DNA of 51,269 nucleotides, from contig NZ_JNZP01000035.1 of the NCBI RefSeq assembly GCF_000725545.1, positions 1-51,269 of the forward strand, given 5' to 3'. Shown piece by piece: positions 8,074 to 16,720 of this stretch (within the stretch, counting starts at the first letter, position 1; the number at the start of each line of letters is the position of its first letter). This stretch comes from Streptomyces exfoliatus. GTDB lineage: Bacteria; Actinomycetota; Actinomycetes; Streptomycetales; Streptomycetaceae. The translations under genes and the position numbers were made by a program. Under the pieces are notes generated by a model, which saw only the letters and a list, made by a program, of their open reading frames with translations, was not told the origin of the DNA and did no database searches.

Positions 8074-9525
8074 ATGTCCAGCCACACGCCCGCCGGCGAC
8101 GGCCTTGTCCACCTCAGCGCCACCGAGGCCATCCGGCTCTTCTCCCGCCGCGAGGTGTCCCCGGTCGAGCTGATGCGAGCGGTCGTCGAACGCGCCGAGA
8201 AGGTCGAACCGCGGATCAACGCCTTCAGCGAGCGCCTCTTCGACGAGGCCCTGGAGCAGGCCAGGCACGCCGAGGACCGCTACCTCGGCAAGAACGGCCT
8301 GACGCCCCGCCCGCTGGAGGGCATCCCGGTCGCGGCGAAGGAGAAGCACGCCATCCTGGGCCGCACCCTGACGGAGGGCTCCCTCGTCCACGAAGGCCGG
8401 ATCGCGGCCGAGAACGCTCCCGTGATCGACCGCGTCCTCGACGCTGGCGGCATCATCCACGCCCGCACCACCACCCCCGAGTTCTCCCTCTCCACCTACA
8501 CCCACTCCCGCCTGTGGGGCGTCACCCGCAACCCGTGGAACCTCGACTTCACCCCCGGCGGCTCGTCCGGCGGCGCCGGCGCCGCCCTCGCCGCCGGGAC
8601 GACCCTGCTCGCCTCCGCCTCCGACATCGGCGGCTCCACCCGCATCCCGGCCGCGTTCACCGGAACGGTCGGCTTCAAGGCGCCCTACGGCCGCAATCCC
8701 GGGCTCGGCGTGCTCACCGCCGACCACTACCGCGGTGACGGCCCGATGGCCCGCACGGTGGACGACACCCTCGCCTTCCAGAACGTCCTGGCCGGCCCCG
8801 ACCCCCGCGACCACACCTCGATCCGCCCCAAGCTGACGCTGCCCACCGCGTACGAGGACGTCAGCGGCATGCGGATCGCCCTGTGCGTACGGCTGGGCGA
8901 GTACGACGTCCACCCTGAGGTCGAGGCCAACACCCGCGCGTCCGCCCGGGCCCTCTCCGACGCCGGCGCGCACGTGGAGGAGATCACCCTCCCCTGGACC
9001 CGTGCCGAGCTGCTCACCTCGCTCGCCGGCCACTTCTCGACCATCTTCGGCGCCCTCGTCATCGAGGCCGCCGAGCGCCGTCGCGACCTGCTGAGCCCGT
9101 ACGCGGTCGCCTTCGCCGACGCCATGACGTACGCCCGCACCCGGGTGAGTTACCTCGACTCCCTGCGCGCCGAGCACCGGCTGCAACGGGGGCTCGCCAC
9201 CGCCATGGCCGGATTCGACGCCATGCTCTGCCCCACCACCGCCATCCCCGGCTGGCACGCGGGCGACGACCTCGCGGGCGAGAAGGTCGTGGTGCACGGC
9301 GAGGAGGTGGCCGACACGCTGTGGTCCGCCATGACGAGCCCCTTCAACATCAACAACCGCTGCCCCGTCCTCAACGTCCCCTCCGGCATGTCGAGCTGGG
9401 GACTGCCCACCGGTCTCCAGATCGTCGGCCACCCCTACGACGACCCGGCCGTCTTCCGCGTCGGCAAGGCCCTGGAGACCCTGCGCCCCTGGTCGTACGC
9501 GCAGATCGAGGACCGGCTGGCGTAG
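8074..9525 (+). CDS. Amidase (amidase-signature family)
   Basis: A 483-residue enzyme of the amidase-signature family, which hydrolyses carboxamide bonds with a Ser-cisSer-Lys triad. The three residues are visible: Lys89 in VAAKEKH, Ser164 in the PGGSSGGAGA loop and the nucleophile Ser188 in DIGGSTRIP. The length is normal for the family. ATG 8074 is preferred over upstream in-frame codons because GAGAGGGA lies just before it. The gene is followed after 59 bases by an acyl-CoA synthetase, so the two may form one transcript that frees an acid from its amide and activates it. The specific amide cannot be told. Confidence 0.9.
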   Translation: MSSHTPAGDGLVHLSATEAIRLFSRREVSPVELMRAVVERAEKVEPRINAFSERLFDEALEQARHAEDRYLGKNGLTPRPLEGIPVAAKEKHAILGRTLTEGSLVHEGRIAAENAPVIDRVLDAGGIIHARTTTPEFSLSTYTHSRLWGVTRNPWNLDFTPGGSSGGAGAALAAGTTLLASASDIGGSTRIPAAFTGTVGFKAPYGRNPGLGVLTADHYRGDGPMARTVDDTLAFQNVLAGPDPRDHTSIRPKLTLPTAYEDVSGMRIALCVRLGEYDVHPEVEANTRASARALSDAGAHVEEITLPWTRAELLTSLAGHFSTIFGALVIEAAERRRDLLSPYAVAFADAMTYARTRVSYLDSLRAEHRLQRGLATAMAGFDAMLCPTTAIPGWHAGDDLAGEKVVVHGEEVADTLWSAMTSPFNINNRCPVLNVPSGMSSWGLPTGLQIVGHPYDDPAVFRVGKALETLRPWSYAQIEDRLA

Positions 9526-9584
9526 GGCCTCTCGCTCGGATCAGGCCCCCACCTCCACCAGCCCTCGCACGAAAGGCAGTTCCC

Positions 9585-11510
9585 GTGAGCACCACCCAAG
9601 CCGATCCGCTCTGGCCGACGTACGACCAGCCGGGCGACCTGAAGACCATCGAGTCCCTCGCACTGGAGGACCGCGGCCTGCCGGGTTCCACCTACGACGT
9701 TCTGGCCCGCGCCGCCGCACTGTGGCCCGACCGGCCGGCTCTCACCGTGCTGCCCGGCGCGGAGCAGTGGACGCACGGCGAGACCGTGGACTTCGCCCGG
9801 CTGCGCGACGACGTCCACCGCATCGCGAACCTGTTCCACCAGCACGGTGTCCGCCGCACCACCGCCGTGGGCCTGCTGACCCCCAACACCGGCCTGCTGC
9901 CCGCCACGCTCCTGGCCGCCCAGCTCGCGGGCATCGCCGCACCGGTCAACCCCTCCCTCGCCGCCGAGCACGCCGAGCGCCTGCTGGAGCTGGGCGGGGC
10001 GAGGATCCTGGTCGCGGCCGGACCCGAACTCGACCCGGACGCCTGGCGGACGGCCCGCACCGTGGCGGCGTCGCTCCACTGCGCGGCGCTCTTCGCGCTG
10101 CGCCCCGTCGGCGCGCCCGGTGCCGCGCCCGCCCTGGAGCCGGTCGAGGGGGTGGAGGTCGCCTATCTGCACGTCGCGGCCGCCGTCCAGTCGGCGGAGC
10201 TCGGCCCCGGAGTGGTGCCCCCGAAAGCCGGTGACCTGGCCGCGTACTTCCACACCGGCGGTACCACCGGCGCCCCCAAGCTGGCCGCGCACACCCACGC
10301 CAACGAGGTGACCGACGCCTGGATGATCGCGGCCAACAGCCTGCTGGACTCCGATTCCGTACTCTTCGCGGCGCTGCCGCTGTTCCACGTCAACGCCCTG
10401 GTCGTCACCCTCCTCGCACCGCTGCTGCGCGGTCAGCGCAGCGTGTGGGCCGGTCCCCTCGGCTACCGCGATCCGGCGTTGTCCAAGGCCATCTGGAAGA
10501 TCGTCGAGCACTTCCGGATCGCCACCCTGTCCGCCGTTCCGACCGTCTACGCCGGGCTCGCCCGGGTGCCGGTCGACGCGGACATCACCTCGCTGCGCTT
10601 CGCGATCGTCGGGGCGTCCCCTCTGCCGCCGGCGGTACGCGCGGCGTTCGAGGACCACACCGGCGTCCCCCTGTGCCAGGGGTACGGACTGACCGAGGCC
10701 ACCTGCGGCAGCGCCCGGAGCTTCCTGCGCGGACACCAGCGGCCCGAGGCGGCCGGTCAGCGCATGCCCTACCAGCGGGTGAAGACGGTACGGATCGACA
10801 GCGACGGCCGGTGGCACGACCTCCCGCAGGGAGAACCCGGCGTCCTCGCCATCAGCGGCCCCACCGTCTTCCCCGGCTACGTCGTCGGCCACGACGCCGA
10901 CGGACCGCTCCTGGACACCCTCGGCAGCGTGCGCGACGGCTGGCTCAACACCGGTGACCTCGCACGCGTGGACGCCGACGGCTTCATCCGCCTGCTCGGC
11001 CGCGCGAAGGACCTGATCATCCGCGGCGGCCACAACATCGACCCCGCCGTCATCGAGGACGCGCTCCTCGCCCACCCGGCCGTCACCGGCGCGAGCGCCG
11101 TCGGCCGCCCCGACCCGCACTCCGGCGAAGTCCCGGTCGCCTACGTCACCCTGGCCCCCACCGCGACCGCCACCGGCGCCGACGAACTGATCGCGTTCGC
11201 CGCACGACACGTACCCGAGCGAGCCGCCGCCCCGAAGGACGTCACCATCCTGACGGCGCTGCCCCTGACCGACATCGGCAAGCCCTCCAAGGTACCCCTG
11301 CGCCTCGATGCCACCCGGCGCGCCTTCTCCAGCGCCCTGGCCTCCATCGGCATCGCCTGCTCCGACCGGCAGATCCGCTGCGACCTGACCGACGGCCGCC
11401 CGGTGGTGTCCCTCCCGTCGGTCTCCGACCCCGCCCTACGCCGCCGGATCACCACCCAGCTCGCCCCGTACGGCGTGGACTGGACGTTCACCGACGCCGA
11501 CGGTCGCTGA
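9585..11510 (+). CDS. Acyl-CoA synthetase (AMP-dependent, ANL superfamily)
   Basis: A 641-residue adenylate-forming ligase that activates a carboxylic acid to the acyl-AMP and then the CoA thioester. Motifs are FHTGGTTGAPKLAAHTH (phosphate-binding loop), the adenine motif GYGLTEATCG, NTGDLARVDADGFIRLLGR with its hinge Asp, and the C-terminal catalytic Lys region LTDIGKPSK. The C-terminal about 80 residues extend beyond that lysine, which is somewhat longer than a minimal ligase. The start is GTG 9585, preceded by GAAAGG. It follows the amidase closely. The substrate is unknown. Confidence 0.9.
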   Translation: MSTTQADPLWPTYDQPGDLKTIESLALEDRGLPGSTYDVLARAAALWPDRPALTVLPGAEQWTHGETVDFARLRDDVHRIANLFHQHGVRRTTAVGLLTPNTGLLPATLLAAQLAGIAAPVNPSLAAEHAERLLELGGARILVAAGPELDPDAWRTARTVAASLHCAALFALRPVGAPGAAPALEPVEGVEVAYLHVAAAVQSAELGPGVVPPKAGDLAAYFHTGGTTGAPKLAAHTHANEVTDAWMIAANSLLDSDSVLFAALPLFHVNALVVTLLAPLLRGQRSVWAGPLGYRDPALSKAIWKIVEHFRIATLSAVPTVYAGLARVPVDADITSLRFAIVGASPLPPAVRAAFEDHTGVPLCQGYGLTEATCGSARSFLRGHQRPEAAGQRMPYQRVKTVRIDSDGRWHDLPQGEPGVLAISGPTVFPGYVVGHDADGPLLDTLGSVRDGWLNTGDLARVDADGFIRLLGRAKDLIIRGGHNIDPAVIEDALLAHPAVTGASAVGRPDPHSGEVPVAYVTLAPTATATGADELIAFAARHVPERAAAPKDVTILTALPLTDIGKPSKVPLRLDATRRAFSSALASIGIACSDRQIRCDLTDGRPVVSLPSVSDPALRRRITTQLAPYGVDWTFTDADGR

Positions 11511-11600
11511 GAGGGGCCTGCCGCGTCCCGGAGGCAGCTCGAGGGGTTCGACGCGGCCGACGGTCACGGGTCCTGTCGACTCGATCATTCCTGCGACGAC

Positions 11601-11627
11601 GCCCGGCGCCGACTCCGGGCGCCGGGC
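11601..11627. terminator. Hairpin between convergent genes
   Basis: GCCCGGCGCC (11601-11610) pairs perfectly with GGCGCCGGGC (11618-11627) across a 7-base loop. It lies between the stops of the acyl-CoA synthetase and the convergent Lrp gene and can serve both. There is no U tract, as is common in Streptomyces. Confidence 0.7.
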
Positions 11628-11628
11628 A

Positions 11629-12081
11629 TCAGGTCTGATCCGTGGCCAACGGGGAGAGCGGACGCTCGAAGAAGGTCTCCAGGACCACCGTCGCCTGCGT
11701 TCCGCTGACCCCCTCGATGGCGTAGATCCGCCGCAGCACGTCCTGCAGTTGCTCGGTGGTCTCGGTCCTGACCTTCACAAGCACCGAGGCGCTGCCGGCG
11801 ATGACGTGCGCCTCCAGGATCTCGGGGAGCGCGGCGAAGTCCTGCGCCGAATCACCCATCCAGGACGTCGAGTCGACCATCACGTAGGCCAGGACGGCGC
11901 TGCCCACGGCGGCCGGGTCCACGTCGACGGCGGTACGCCGGATGACGCCGCGCTCCCGCAGCTTCCGCACCCGCTCGTGGGCGGCACCGGCGGACAGGCC
12001 GACGGCCTGACCCAGCGCGGCGTAGGGCTGTGTGGCGTCCTGCTGGAGCTGCGCCAGCAGTGCGCGGTCGATGTGATCCAC
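11629..12081 (-). CDS. Lrp/AsnC-family transcriptional regulator
   Basis: A standard-size (150 residues) Lrp/AsnC protein. The N-terminal winged helix ([20 protein letters not shown], then the HTH LSAGAAHERVRKLRERGVI) is followed by a RAM-type effector domain. The GTG at 12081 with GGAGA just upstream gives the usual family N-terminus (VDHIDRALL). An ATG at 12132 in the same frame would add 17 residues but has no ribosome-binding site. The gene is divergent from the SMP-30/DinB pair, which is the most likely target besides itself. Confidence 0.87.
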   Translation of the reverse strand: MDHIDRALLAQLQQDATQPYAALGQAVGLSAGAAHERVRKLRERGVIRRTAVDVDPAAVGSAVLAYVMVDSTSWMGDSAQDFAALPEILEAHVIAGSASVLVKVRTETTEQLQDVLRRIYAIEGVSGTQATVVLETFFERPLSPLATDQT

Positions 12082-12188
12082 AACTCTCCATTCAGAACCG
12101 GCTAGCCAGGACAGTATCCCATCTTGCAACATGCGCTTAAGGTCGATTCACATTCGGCATGTGAGGGGTTTCGTGAGGAGTGGACTTC

Positions 12189-13172
12189 ATGAGCGGCGAC
12201 CGCCCGGGGCTGTACGAGATGCTCGACGACCGGTTCCGTACCGGGAGGTGCATGAACGGCGACGAGGCACTGGAGGTCCTGTACACCGGCTGTCGTTGGG
12301 CCGAGGGGCCGATCTACGTGCCCGCCTGGCGCCAGGTGGTCTGGAGCGACATCCCCAACGACCGGATGCTGCGGTGGGACGAGGAGACCGGCACCGTCAG
12401 CGTCTTCCGCCGCTCGGCCGGACACACCAACGGCAACACCCTCGACCGCGAGGGCCGGCTGATCACCTGTGAGCAGGGCAACCGCCGGGTGACCCGGACC
12501 GAACACGACGGCACCGTCACCGTGCTGGCCGACCGGTGGCAGGGCAAGCGCCTGAACAGCCCGAACGACGCGGCCGTGAAGTCCGACGGTTCCATCTGGT
12601 TCTCCGACCCCGACTTCGGCATCACCAGCGACTACGAGGGGTACCGCGCGCAGAGCGAGATCGGAGCGAACAACGTCTACCGGATCGATCCGACGACGGG
12701 GGAAGTGCGGCTGGTCGCGGACTGCTTCGGCGCGCCGAACGGGCTGGTCTTCTCGCCCGACGAGCGGCAGCTGTTCGTCTCCGACACCCGCGCGGGCTTC
12801 ATCCGGGTCTTCGACGTACGCGACGACGGCACCTTGTCCGAGGGCAAGGTCTTCGCCGAGGCCGGAGTCCGCGGGAAGGCTCGCTTCGACAACCTCCGTT
12901 TCGACGACGGGGGCCGGCTCTGGGCGGCCGCGATGGACGACGGCGTGCACTGCTACGACCCCGACGGCACCCTGATCGGCCGCCTGAACGTCCCTGAGGC
13001 GGTCGCCAACATCTCCTGGGGCGGCGCAAAGCGCAACCGCCTCTTCATCACGGCGGAGACCAGCCTGTACTCGGTGGTCATGGGCGTCACCGGCACGCAC
13101 CCGACCGGACCGGGACGACAGCCGTGGCTGGCCGGCCCGGTGTCCGGCGATCCGGCTGGTGTGCTCCGATGA
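12189..13172 (+). CDS. SMP-30/gluconolactonase/LRE family protein
   Basis: A 327-residue six-bladed beta-propeller of the SMP-30/gluconolactonase family, which are metal-dependent lactone hydrolases. Typical motifs are CRWAEGPIYVP (metal-ligand Glu), VVWSDIPNDRMLRWD, LNSPNDAAVKSDGSIWFSDP and PNGLVFSPDERQLFVSD. GAGGAG stands eight bases before ATG 12189. The stop overlaps the next gene's start as ATGA, so the two are coupled. The lactone substrate is unknown. Confidence 0.9.
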   Translation: MSGDRPGLYEMLDDRFRTGRCMNGDEALEVLYTGCRWAEGPIYVPAWRQVVWSDIPNDRMLRWDEETGTVSVFRRSAGHTNGNTLDREGRLITCEQGNRRVTRTEHDGTVTVLADRWQGKRLNSPNDAAVKSDGSIWFSDPDFGITSDYEGYRAQSEIGANNVYRIDPTTGEVRLVADCFGAPNGLVFSPDERQLFVSDTRAGFIRVFDVRDDGTLSEGKVFAEAGVRGKARFDNLRFDDGGRLWAAAMDDGVHCYDPDGTLIGRLNVPEAVANISWGGAKRNRLFITAETSLYSVVMGVTGTHPTGPGRQPWLAGPVSGDPAGVLR

Positions 13173-13675
13173 CGGAGACACGACAGCGGCGCGACGTGGG
13201 CCCTCCTGACGGCGGCTCCGACGAGAAGTCGACCTTGCTCGCGTTCCTGAACTACGTCCGCGACGCAGTGGCGGCGAAGGCGCGGGGCCTCGACGACGGG
13301 AAGGGACGCACACCCGGCGTGGCCTCGGGGACCAGTGTCCTCGGTCTGGTCAAGCACCTCACGGCGGCGGAGGTCTACTGGTTCTCCTGGGCCTACGAGG
13401 GTGCCGACATCGAGCATCCGGACCTCGGCATGGCCCTTTCCGAGGAGGACACCGCGGACGGTCTCCTCGCCGCCTATCGCGGTGCCGTGGAACGGTCCAA
13501 CGAGATCATCGAGCGCTGTGACGACCTGAGCCTCCCCTGTGCTCGAGCGGCCGGCAGAGCGGCCGTCGTGCGATCGATGCGGTGGGTGCTCGTCCACATG
13601 ATCGAGGAGACGGCTCGCCACGCGGGCCACGCCGACATCCTCCGTGAGCAGGCCGACGGTTCCACCGGCAGGTAG
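13169..13675 (+). CDS. DinB-superfamily protein (DUF664 type)
   Basis: A 168-residue four-helix-bundle protein of the DinB/DUF664 group. Related actinobacterial proteins are metal-dependent and often mycothiol-linked transferases. Visible are TLLAFLNYVRD, the helix LGLVKHLTAAEVYWF (a conserved His of the metal site is in VKHL), and the C-terminal LVHMIEETARHAGHADILRE with the remaining histidines of the expected metal triad. The start ATG at 13169 overlaps the SMP-30 stop. The precise reaction is unknown. Confidence 0.85.
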   Translation: MTETRQRRDVGPPDGGSDEKSTLLAFLNYVRDAVAAKARGLDDGKGRTPGVASGTSVLGLVKHLTAAEVYWFSWAYEGADIEHPDLGMALSEEDTADGLLAAYRGAVERSNEIIERCDDLSLPCARAAGRAAVVRSMRWVLVHMIEETARHAGHADILREQADGSTGR

Positions 13676-13676
13676 A

Positions 13677-13721
13677 GGGCATGTGACCCGCGGTCATCGG
13701 CATACCGCGGGTCACATGCCC
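13677..13721. terminator. Perfect 17-bp hairpin after DinB gene
   Basis: The left arm 13677-13693 begins two bases after the DinB stop codon. It is the exact reverse complement of 13705-13721, with an 11-base loop (13694-13704). This is a strong factor-independent terminator candidate for the SMP-30/DinB transcript. Confidence 0.85.
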
Positions 13722-13739
13722 GTCCCCTCCCCCGTGCCC

Positions 13740-13765
13740 GCCGCGCCGCCTTACGGCGGCGCGGC
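13740..13765. terminator. GC hairpin downstream of secreted lectin protein
   Basis: GCCGCGCCGCC (13740-13750), loop TTAC, then GGCGGCGCGGC (13755-13765) form a perfect 11-bp stem. It sits 12 bases past the stop codon of the minus-strand gene ending at 13777, back to back with the hairpin at 13677-13721. Confidence 0.75.
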
Positions 13766-13776
13766 TCAGGCCGGGG

Positions 13777-16041
13777 TCAGTTGATCGCCCAGCGCTGCAG
13801 GGGCGTTCCGGTGTCCGGCTGCTGGGTGACCGCGGCGCCGTCGGTGCCGGACGCGGTGGCGAGGACCAGGCCGCTCTTCACGGAGGCGACGGTGTACGTG
13901 CCGCCTGCCTGCCGTGTCACGGTCCAGCGCTGGTTGGTGCCGCCGGTGCAGGTCCACTGGATCACCTTGGCGCCGACGGCCGTCGCCCCGCCCTCGACGT
14001 CGGCGCACAGCCCCGACTCGGCGTTGGCGAGCTCGTAGGAGCCGTCGGTGCGTCGGGTGAAGCGCCAGGTCTGGTTGGCGCCGCCGTTCGGGCTCCAGGT
14101 GACGAGCTGGGTGCCGGGTGTCGTGCTGTGGCCGGGGTTGTCCAGCGCCTTTCCGCTCGCGGTGAGGGTGTGGTCGCCGTCGGGGATCGTGCCGGGGGCC
14201 TCGCCGACGGGTGTGAGGGTCAGGGTCTGCTCGTTCGCGGTGCGCGTCCCGCCCACCGCGTTGCCCGTGCTGTTGGTCCAGGTGCGGGTGGGTGTCGTCT
14301 CGACCAGCCGGTTCGAGGTGGCGGACAGGCCGATCACGAGGCCGCTGTAGCGGTTGACCAGTCGGTACGTCCCGTTCGGGGCGCCGTTCGTGGCGGAGGT
14401 GCCGGGGATGACGAACCACTGCTGCCCGACGCCGGGGCCGCCCGCCGGGGCCGCGGTGACCGTCGGCCTGGTGCCCCAGGCGCGGGTGCTCGTGGTGGCG
14501 GAGTCGACGCCGAGGAGCAGTCCGGTGGCGCCGTTGGCGATGCGGTACGAGCCGTCCCCGTTGGTGTGGAAGATCCACGACTCCAGGGCGGCGCCGGTGG
14601 CCGACGGCAGGGACGTCGTGGCCGTACCGCCGGTGACCTGGGCGAGGACGCGGCCGCTCGCGTCGGCGACGCGGTACGCCTTGCTCGTGTCGACGGGCGC
14701 GGCGGGTGCGGAGGTGTCGATCGCCAGGTTGACGTACTCGCTGGACGTTCCTCCCGAGCAGCCGAAGGAGCAGTAGGAGCGGAAGTTCCGGCCGACGATC
14801 CCGGAGCCGGTCCTGTTCACGCCGTCGAGGAACCAGCGGTACCACGACGCGTTCCGGTAGCTGCCGGTGTCGCCGAGACGGAACCACTTCTGGGTGGCGA
14901 GGTTGTCGGTGGCGTAGATCTCCTGGGGCGCGTTGCCGCTCTGGTCGACGGCCTGCGGCTCGCCGATGTACAGCCCCAGATGGGCGTTGTACGTGATGTC
15001 CATGACGAACAGGGGGGAGGTGGCGGGCATCGTGCCCGCCGCGACCTGCTGGCTCACGGTGCCGGGGTTCGCCGGGTCGTACTCGTCCCCGACGGGGGTG
15101 TAGCCGGTCCCGCCGGAGGCCCCGACCGGTGTCATGTTGCTCTCGCGGCCCCCGACACCGGGCTCGGTCCAGGCTCCGTCGTACCACTTCCTCCACGAGC
15201 CGGGCGCCATCTTGGCGGAGATGGGGGCGCGGGCCACGTGCGCGTGGAAGGCCTTCCAGCCGCCGTTCTTCTCCACGATTCGTGAGCCGTAGAAGGCGTA
15301 GAAGTAACCCGACGCGGTGTCGACGAACAGGCGCTGGTCGCCGTCGCCGTAGTGGTAGGTCTGCTGCGGGAAGGCCGCCGTGTCGCCCCGCCGGGTGCTG
15401 TACGGGGAGGTGATGACGTGGCTCTTGATGGTCCAGGTCCTGCCCTGGTCGGCGGAGACCGCGTAGTCGATCCCGTCGTAGTGGACGCCGTCACCGAACG
15501 GCTGCGGGGTGAACTCGTTGTGCACCAGGCCGTACCAGTCGCCGGTGTCCGGGTCGACCCACACCCCGGCCAGGTCGCAGAAGTTCCGCTGGGAGTATCC
15601 GGACCCGGCCGGCGGCGGGGTGGACTCCAGCCCGGTCGGGCTGTTGTTGCACCGCCAGGTCGTGTCGTTGTTCCTGTCATTGGCGTTCGTCGGGTTCACG
15701 GCGTCGCTGAGGGCGCTCGACCGGACGGCGGTGTCGAAGTTCGTGCCGGTGTAGAAGTTCCACTTGCGTTCCTGCGTCGCTCCGTAGAGCGCGTGGGCCT
15801 GCTGGAAGTAGAAGGTGCCGTCCTTGTCGATGTAGGTGGCGGCCGGGGTGTCGTCGGGGTGGGTCCACGATCCCTTCGCGCCGACGGTGACCTGGTACGT
15901 GGCGGCGGTGGCGGCCGCCGACGCGGAGGTGCCCGCCGATGCCGGCGGCGCCGCCGCGGCGCCCCCTCCGGCCACCGCGAGGGTGGCGGCGAGGGTCGCG
16001 GCGAGGACCGTACCGAGCAGACGTGTGCGAGGAGTTGACAA
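13777..16041 (-). CDS. Secreted Asp-box propeller protein with ricin-type lectin domains
   Basis: A 754-residue exported protein. The signal peptide (RTRLLGTVLAATLAATLAVA, alanine-rich to about residue 40) is followed by about 450 residues of unassigned catalytic or binding module with an Asp-box (SADQGRTW), as in sialidase-like propellers. Then come two ricin-B-type beta-trefoil regions: one starts near KAYRVADASGRVLAQ, and a clearer C-terminal one has QxW-type ends (GGANQTWRF, GGTNQRWTV, TPLQRWAIN). The frame is open to 16278, but the signal peptide and an AGGGAG site six bases upstream point to TTG 16041. It probably binds or cleaves an extracellular glycan. No active site was identified. 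Confidence 0.8.
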   Translation of the reverse strand: MSTPRTRLLGTVLAATLAATLAVAGGGAAAAPPASAGTSASAAATAATYQVTVGAKGSWTHPDDTPAATYIDKDGTFYFQQAHALYGATQERKWNFYTGTNFDTAVRSSALSDAVNPTNANDRNNDTTWRCNNSPTGLESTPPPAGSGYSQRNFCDLAGVWVDPDTGDWYGLVHNEFTPQPFGDGVHYDGIDYAVSADQGRTWTIKSHVITSPYSTRRGDTAAFPQQTYHYGDGDQRLFVDTASGYFYAFYGSRIVEKNGGWKAFHAHVARAPISAKMAPGSWRKWYDGAWTEPGVGGRESNMTPVGASGGTGYTPVGDEYDPANPGTVSQQVAAGTMPATSPLFVMDITYNAHLGLYIGEPQAVDQSGNAPQEIYATDNLATQKWFRLGDTGSYRNASWYRWFLDGVNRTGSGIVGRNFRSYCSFGCSGGTSSEYVNLAIDTSAPAAPVDTSKAYRVADASGRVLAQVTGGTATTSLPSATGAALESWIFHTNGDGSYRIANGATGLLLGVDSATTSTRAWGTRPTVTAAPAGGPGVGQQWFVIPGTSATNGAPNGTYRLVNRYSGLVIGLSATSNRLVETTPTRTWTNSTGNAVGGTRTANEQTLTLTPVGEAPGTIPDGDHTLTASGKALDNPGHSTTPGTQLVTWSPNGGANQTWRFTRRTDGSYELANAESGLCADVEGGATAVGAKVIQWTCTGGTNQRWTVTRQAGGTYTVASVKSGLVLATASGTDGAAVTQQPDTGTPLQRWAIN

Positions 16042-16112
16042 CGGTTGCTCCCTGGGCTGGTCTCCGTGCGCCGCGCTCCACGACGGCGCATCCTTGCCGA
16101 CCGGCGCCGCGC

Positions 16113-16193
16113 GCCCTGTGGGCGGGCAACGGTGGCTGGTTCCACAGAAGCGCGCGGTGGTCGGCCGTGCACATGGACGCTCGCCCACAGGGC
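16113..16193. repeat. Widely spaced perfect 12-bp inverted repeat
   Basis: GCCCTGTGGGCG (16113-16124) recurs as CGCCCACAGGGC (16182-16193), a perfect inverted pair 57 bases apart, in the 235-base divergent region between the secreted lectin protein and the thioredoxin-fold gene. It may be a pair of operator sites or a long-loop hairpin. Nothing else was recognised in this gap. Confidence 0.55.
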
Positions 16194-16276
16194 TTGGATT
16201 TTCCGGCCGGAACGCGGCCGGCGTCCCGCGGGGGATGATGGGGAAGGAATGACGGAACGCGAGGTCAGGAGCTTCC

Positions 16277-16615
16277 ATGGCGAAGCCGGTTCACCAGCCC
16301 CGTGAGGACGCGGAGTTCGATTTCATCCTCCGGATGAGCGGAGTCCCGGTCCTCGCCTACTTCATCGGGACGTGGCCCAAGGCCATCGAGCCCTGCCGGG
16401 CGATGGACCTCGTCGTGGGCGACGTCGCCGACGCGTACGCCGGCCGTCTGACGGTCGTACGCGCCGACATCACGCGCTGTCCGGCCGCGACCGAGCGGTA
16501 CGGGATCACCGGAGCCCCGTCGTACGTCCTGCTGAGGGACGGCGAGGCGGTGGCGCACGGTACGGGTCCCATGACCGGCCCCGAGGTACGGGAACTCCTG
16601 GACGGCCACCTCTGA
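16277..16615 (+). CDS. Thioredoxin-fold protein with single active-site cysteine
   Basis: A 112-residue thioredoxin-fold protein. The order is typical: VPVLAYFIGTW, then PCRAM, then LTVVRADITRCPAATERYGI and the cis-proline loop GAPSYVLLRDGE. The active site is altered. In place of WCGPCK it reads WPKAIEPCR (W33 to R41), so the nucleophilic first cysteine is absent, three residues are inserted, and only the second cysteine (C40) remains. It cannot form the usual CXXC disulfide. AGGAG stands before ATG 16277. The role is unknown. Confidence 0.82.
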   Translation: MAKPVHQPREDAEFDFILRMSGVPVLAYFIGTWPKAIEPCRAMDLVVGDVADAYAGRLTVVRADITRCPAATERYGITGAPSYVLLRDGEAVAHGTGPMTGPEVRELLDGHL

Positions 16616-16720
16616 GAGACCGGGTGCGCCGGCACCGGGAGCGCCCCGTCGTCGCCGTCGCGCGGAGCGATGAGTTTCGGGTGGCCCCGCGGTCTGCCCT
16701 GCATGGAGAACACCTCACGC

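Noticed and set aside
7918..9432. 504-codon minus-strand frame opposite the amidase
   Set aside because: Gly/Val/Arg-rich shadow of a well-supported amidase gene, with no motif of its own.
13766..15196. Long Arg-rich minus-strand frame of 476 codons
   Set aside because: It is a shifted reading of the secreted lectin gene; composition is that of an out-of-frame GC-rich product and it has no start signal.
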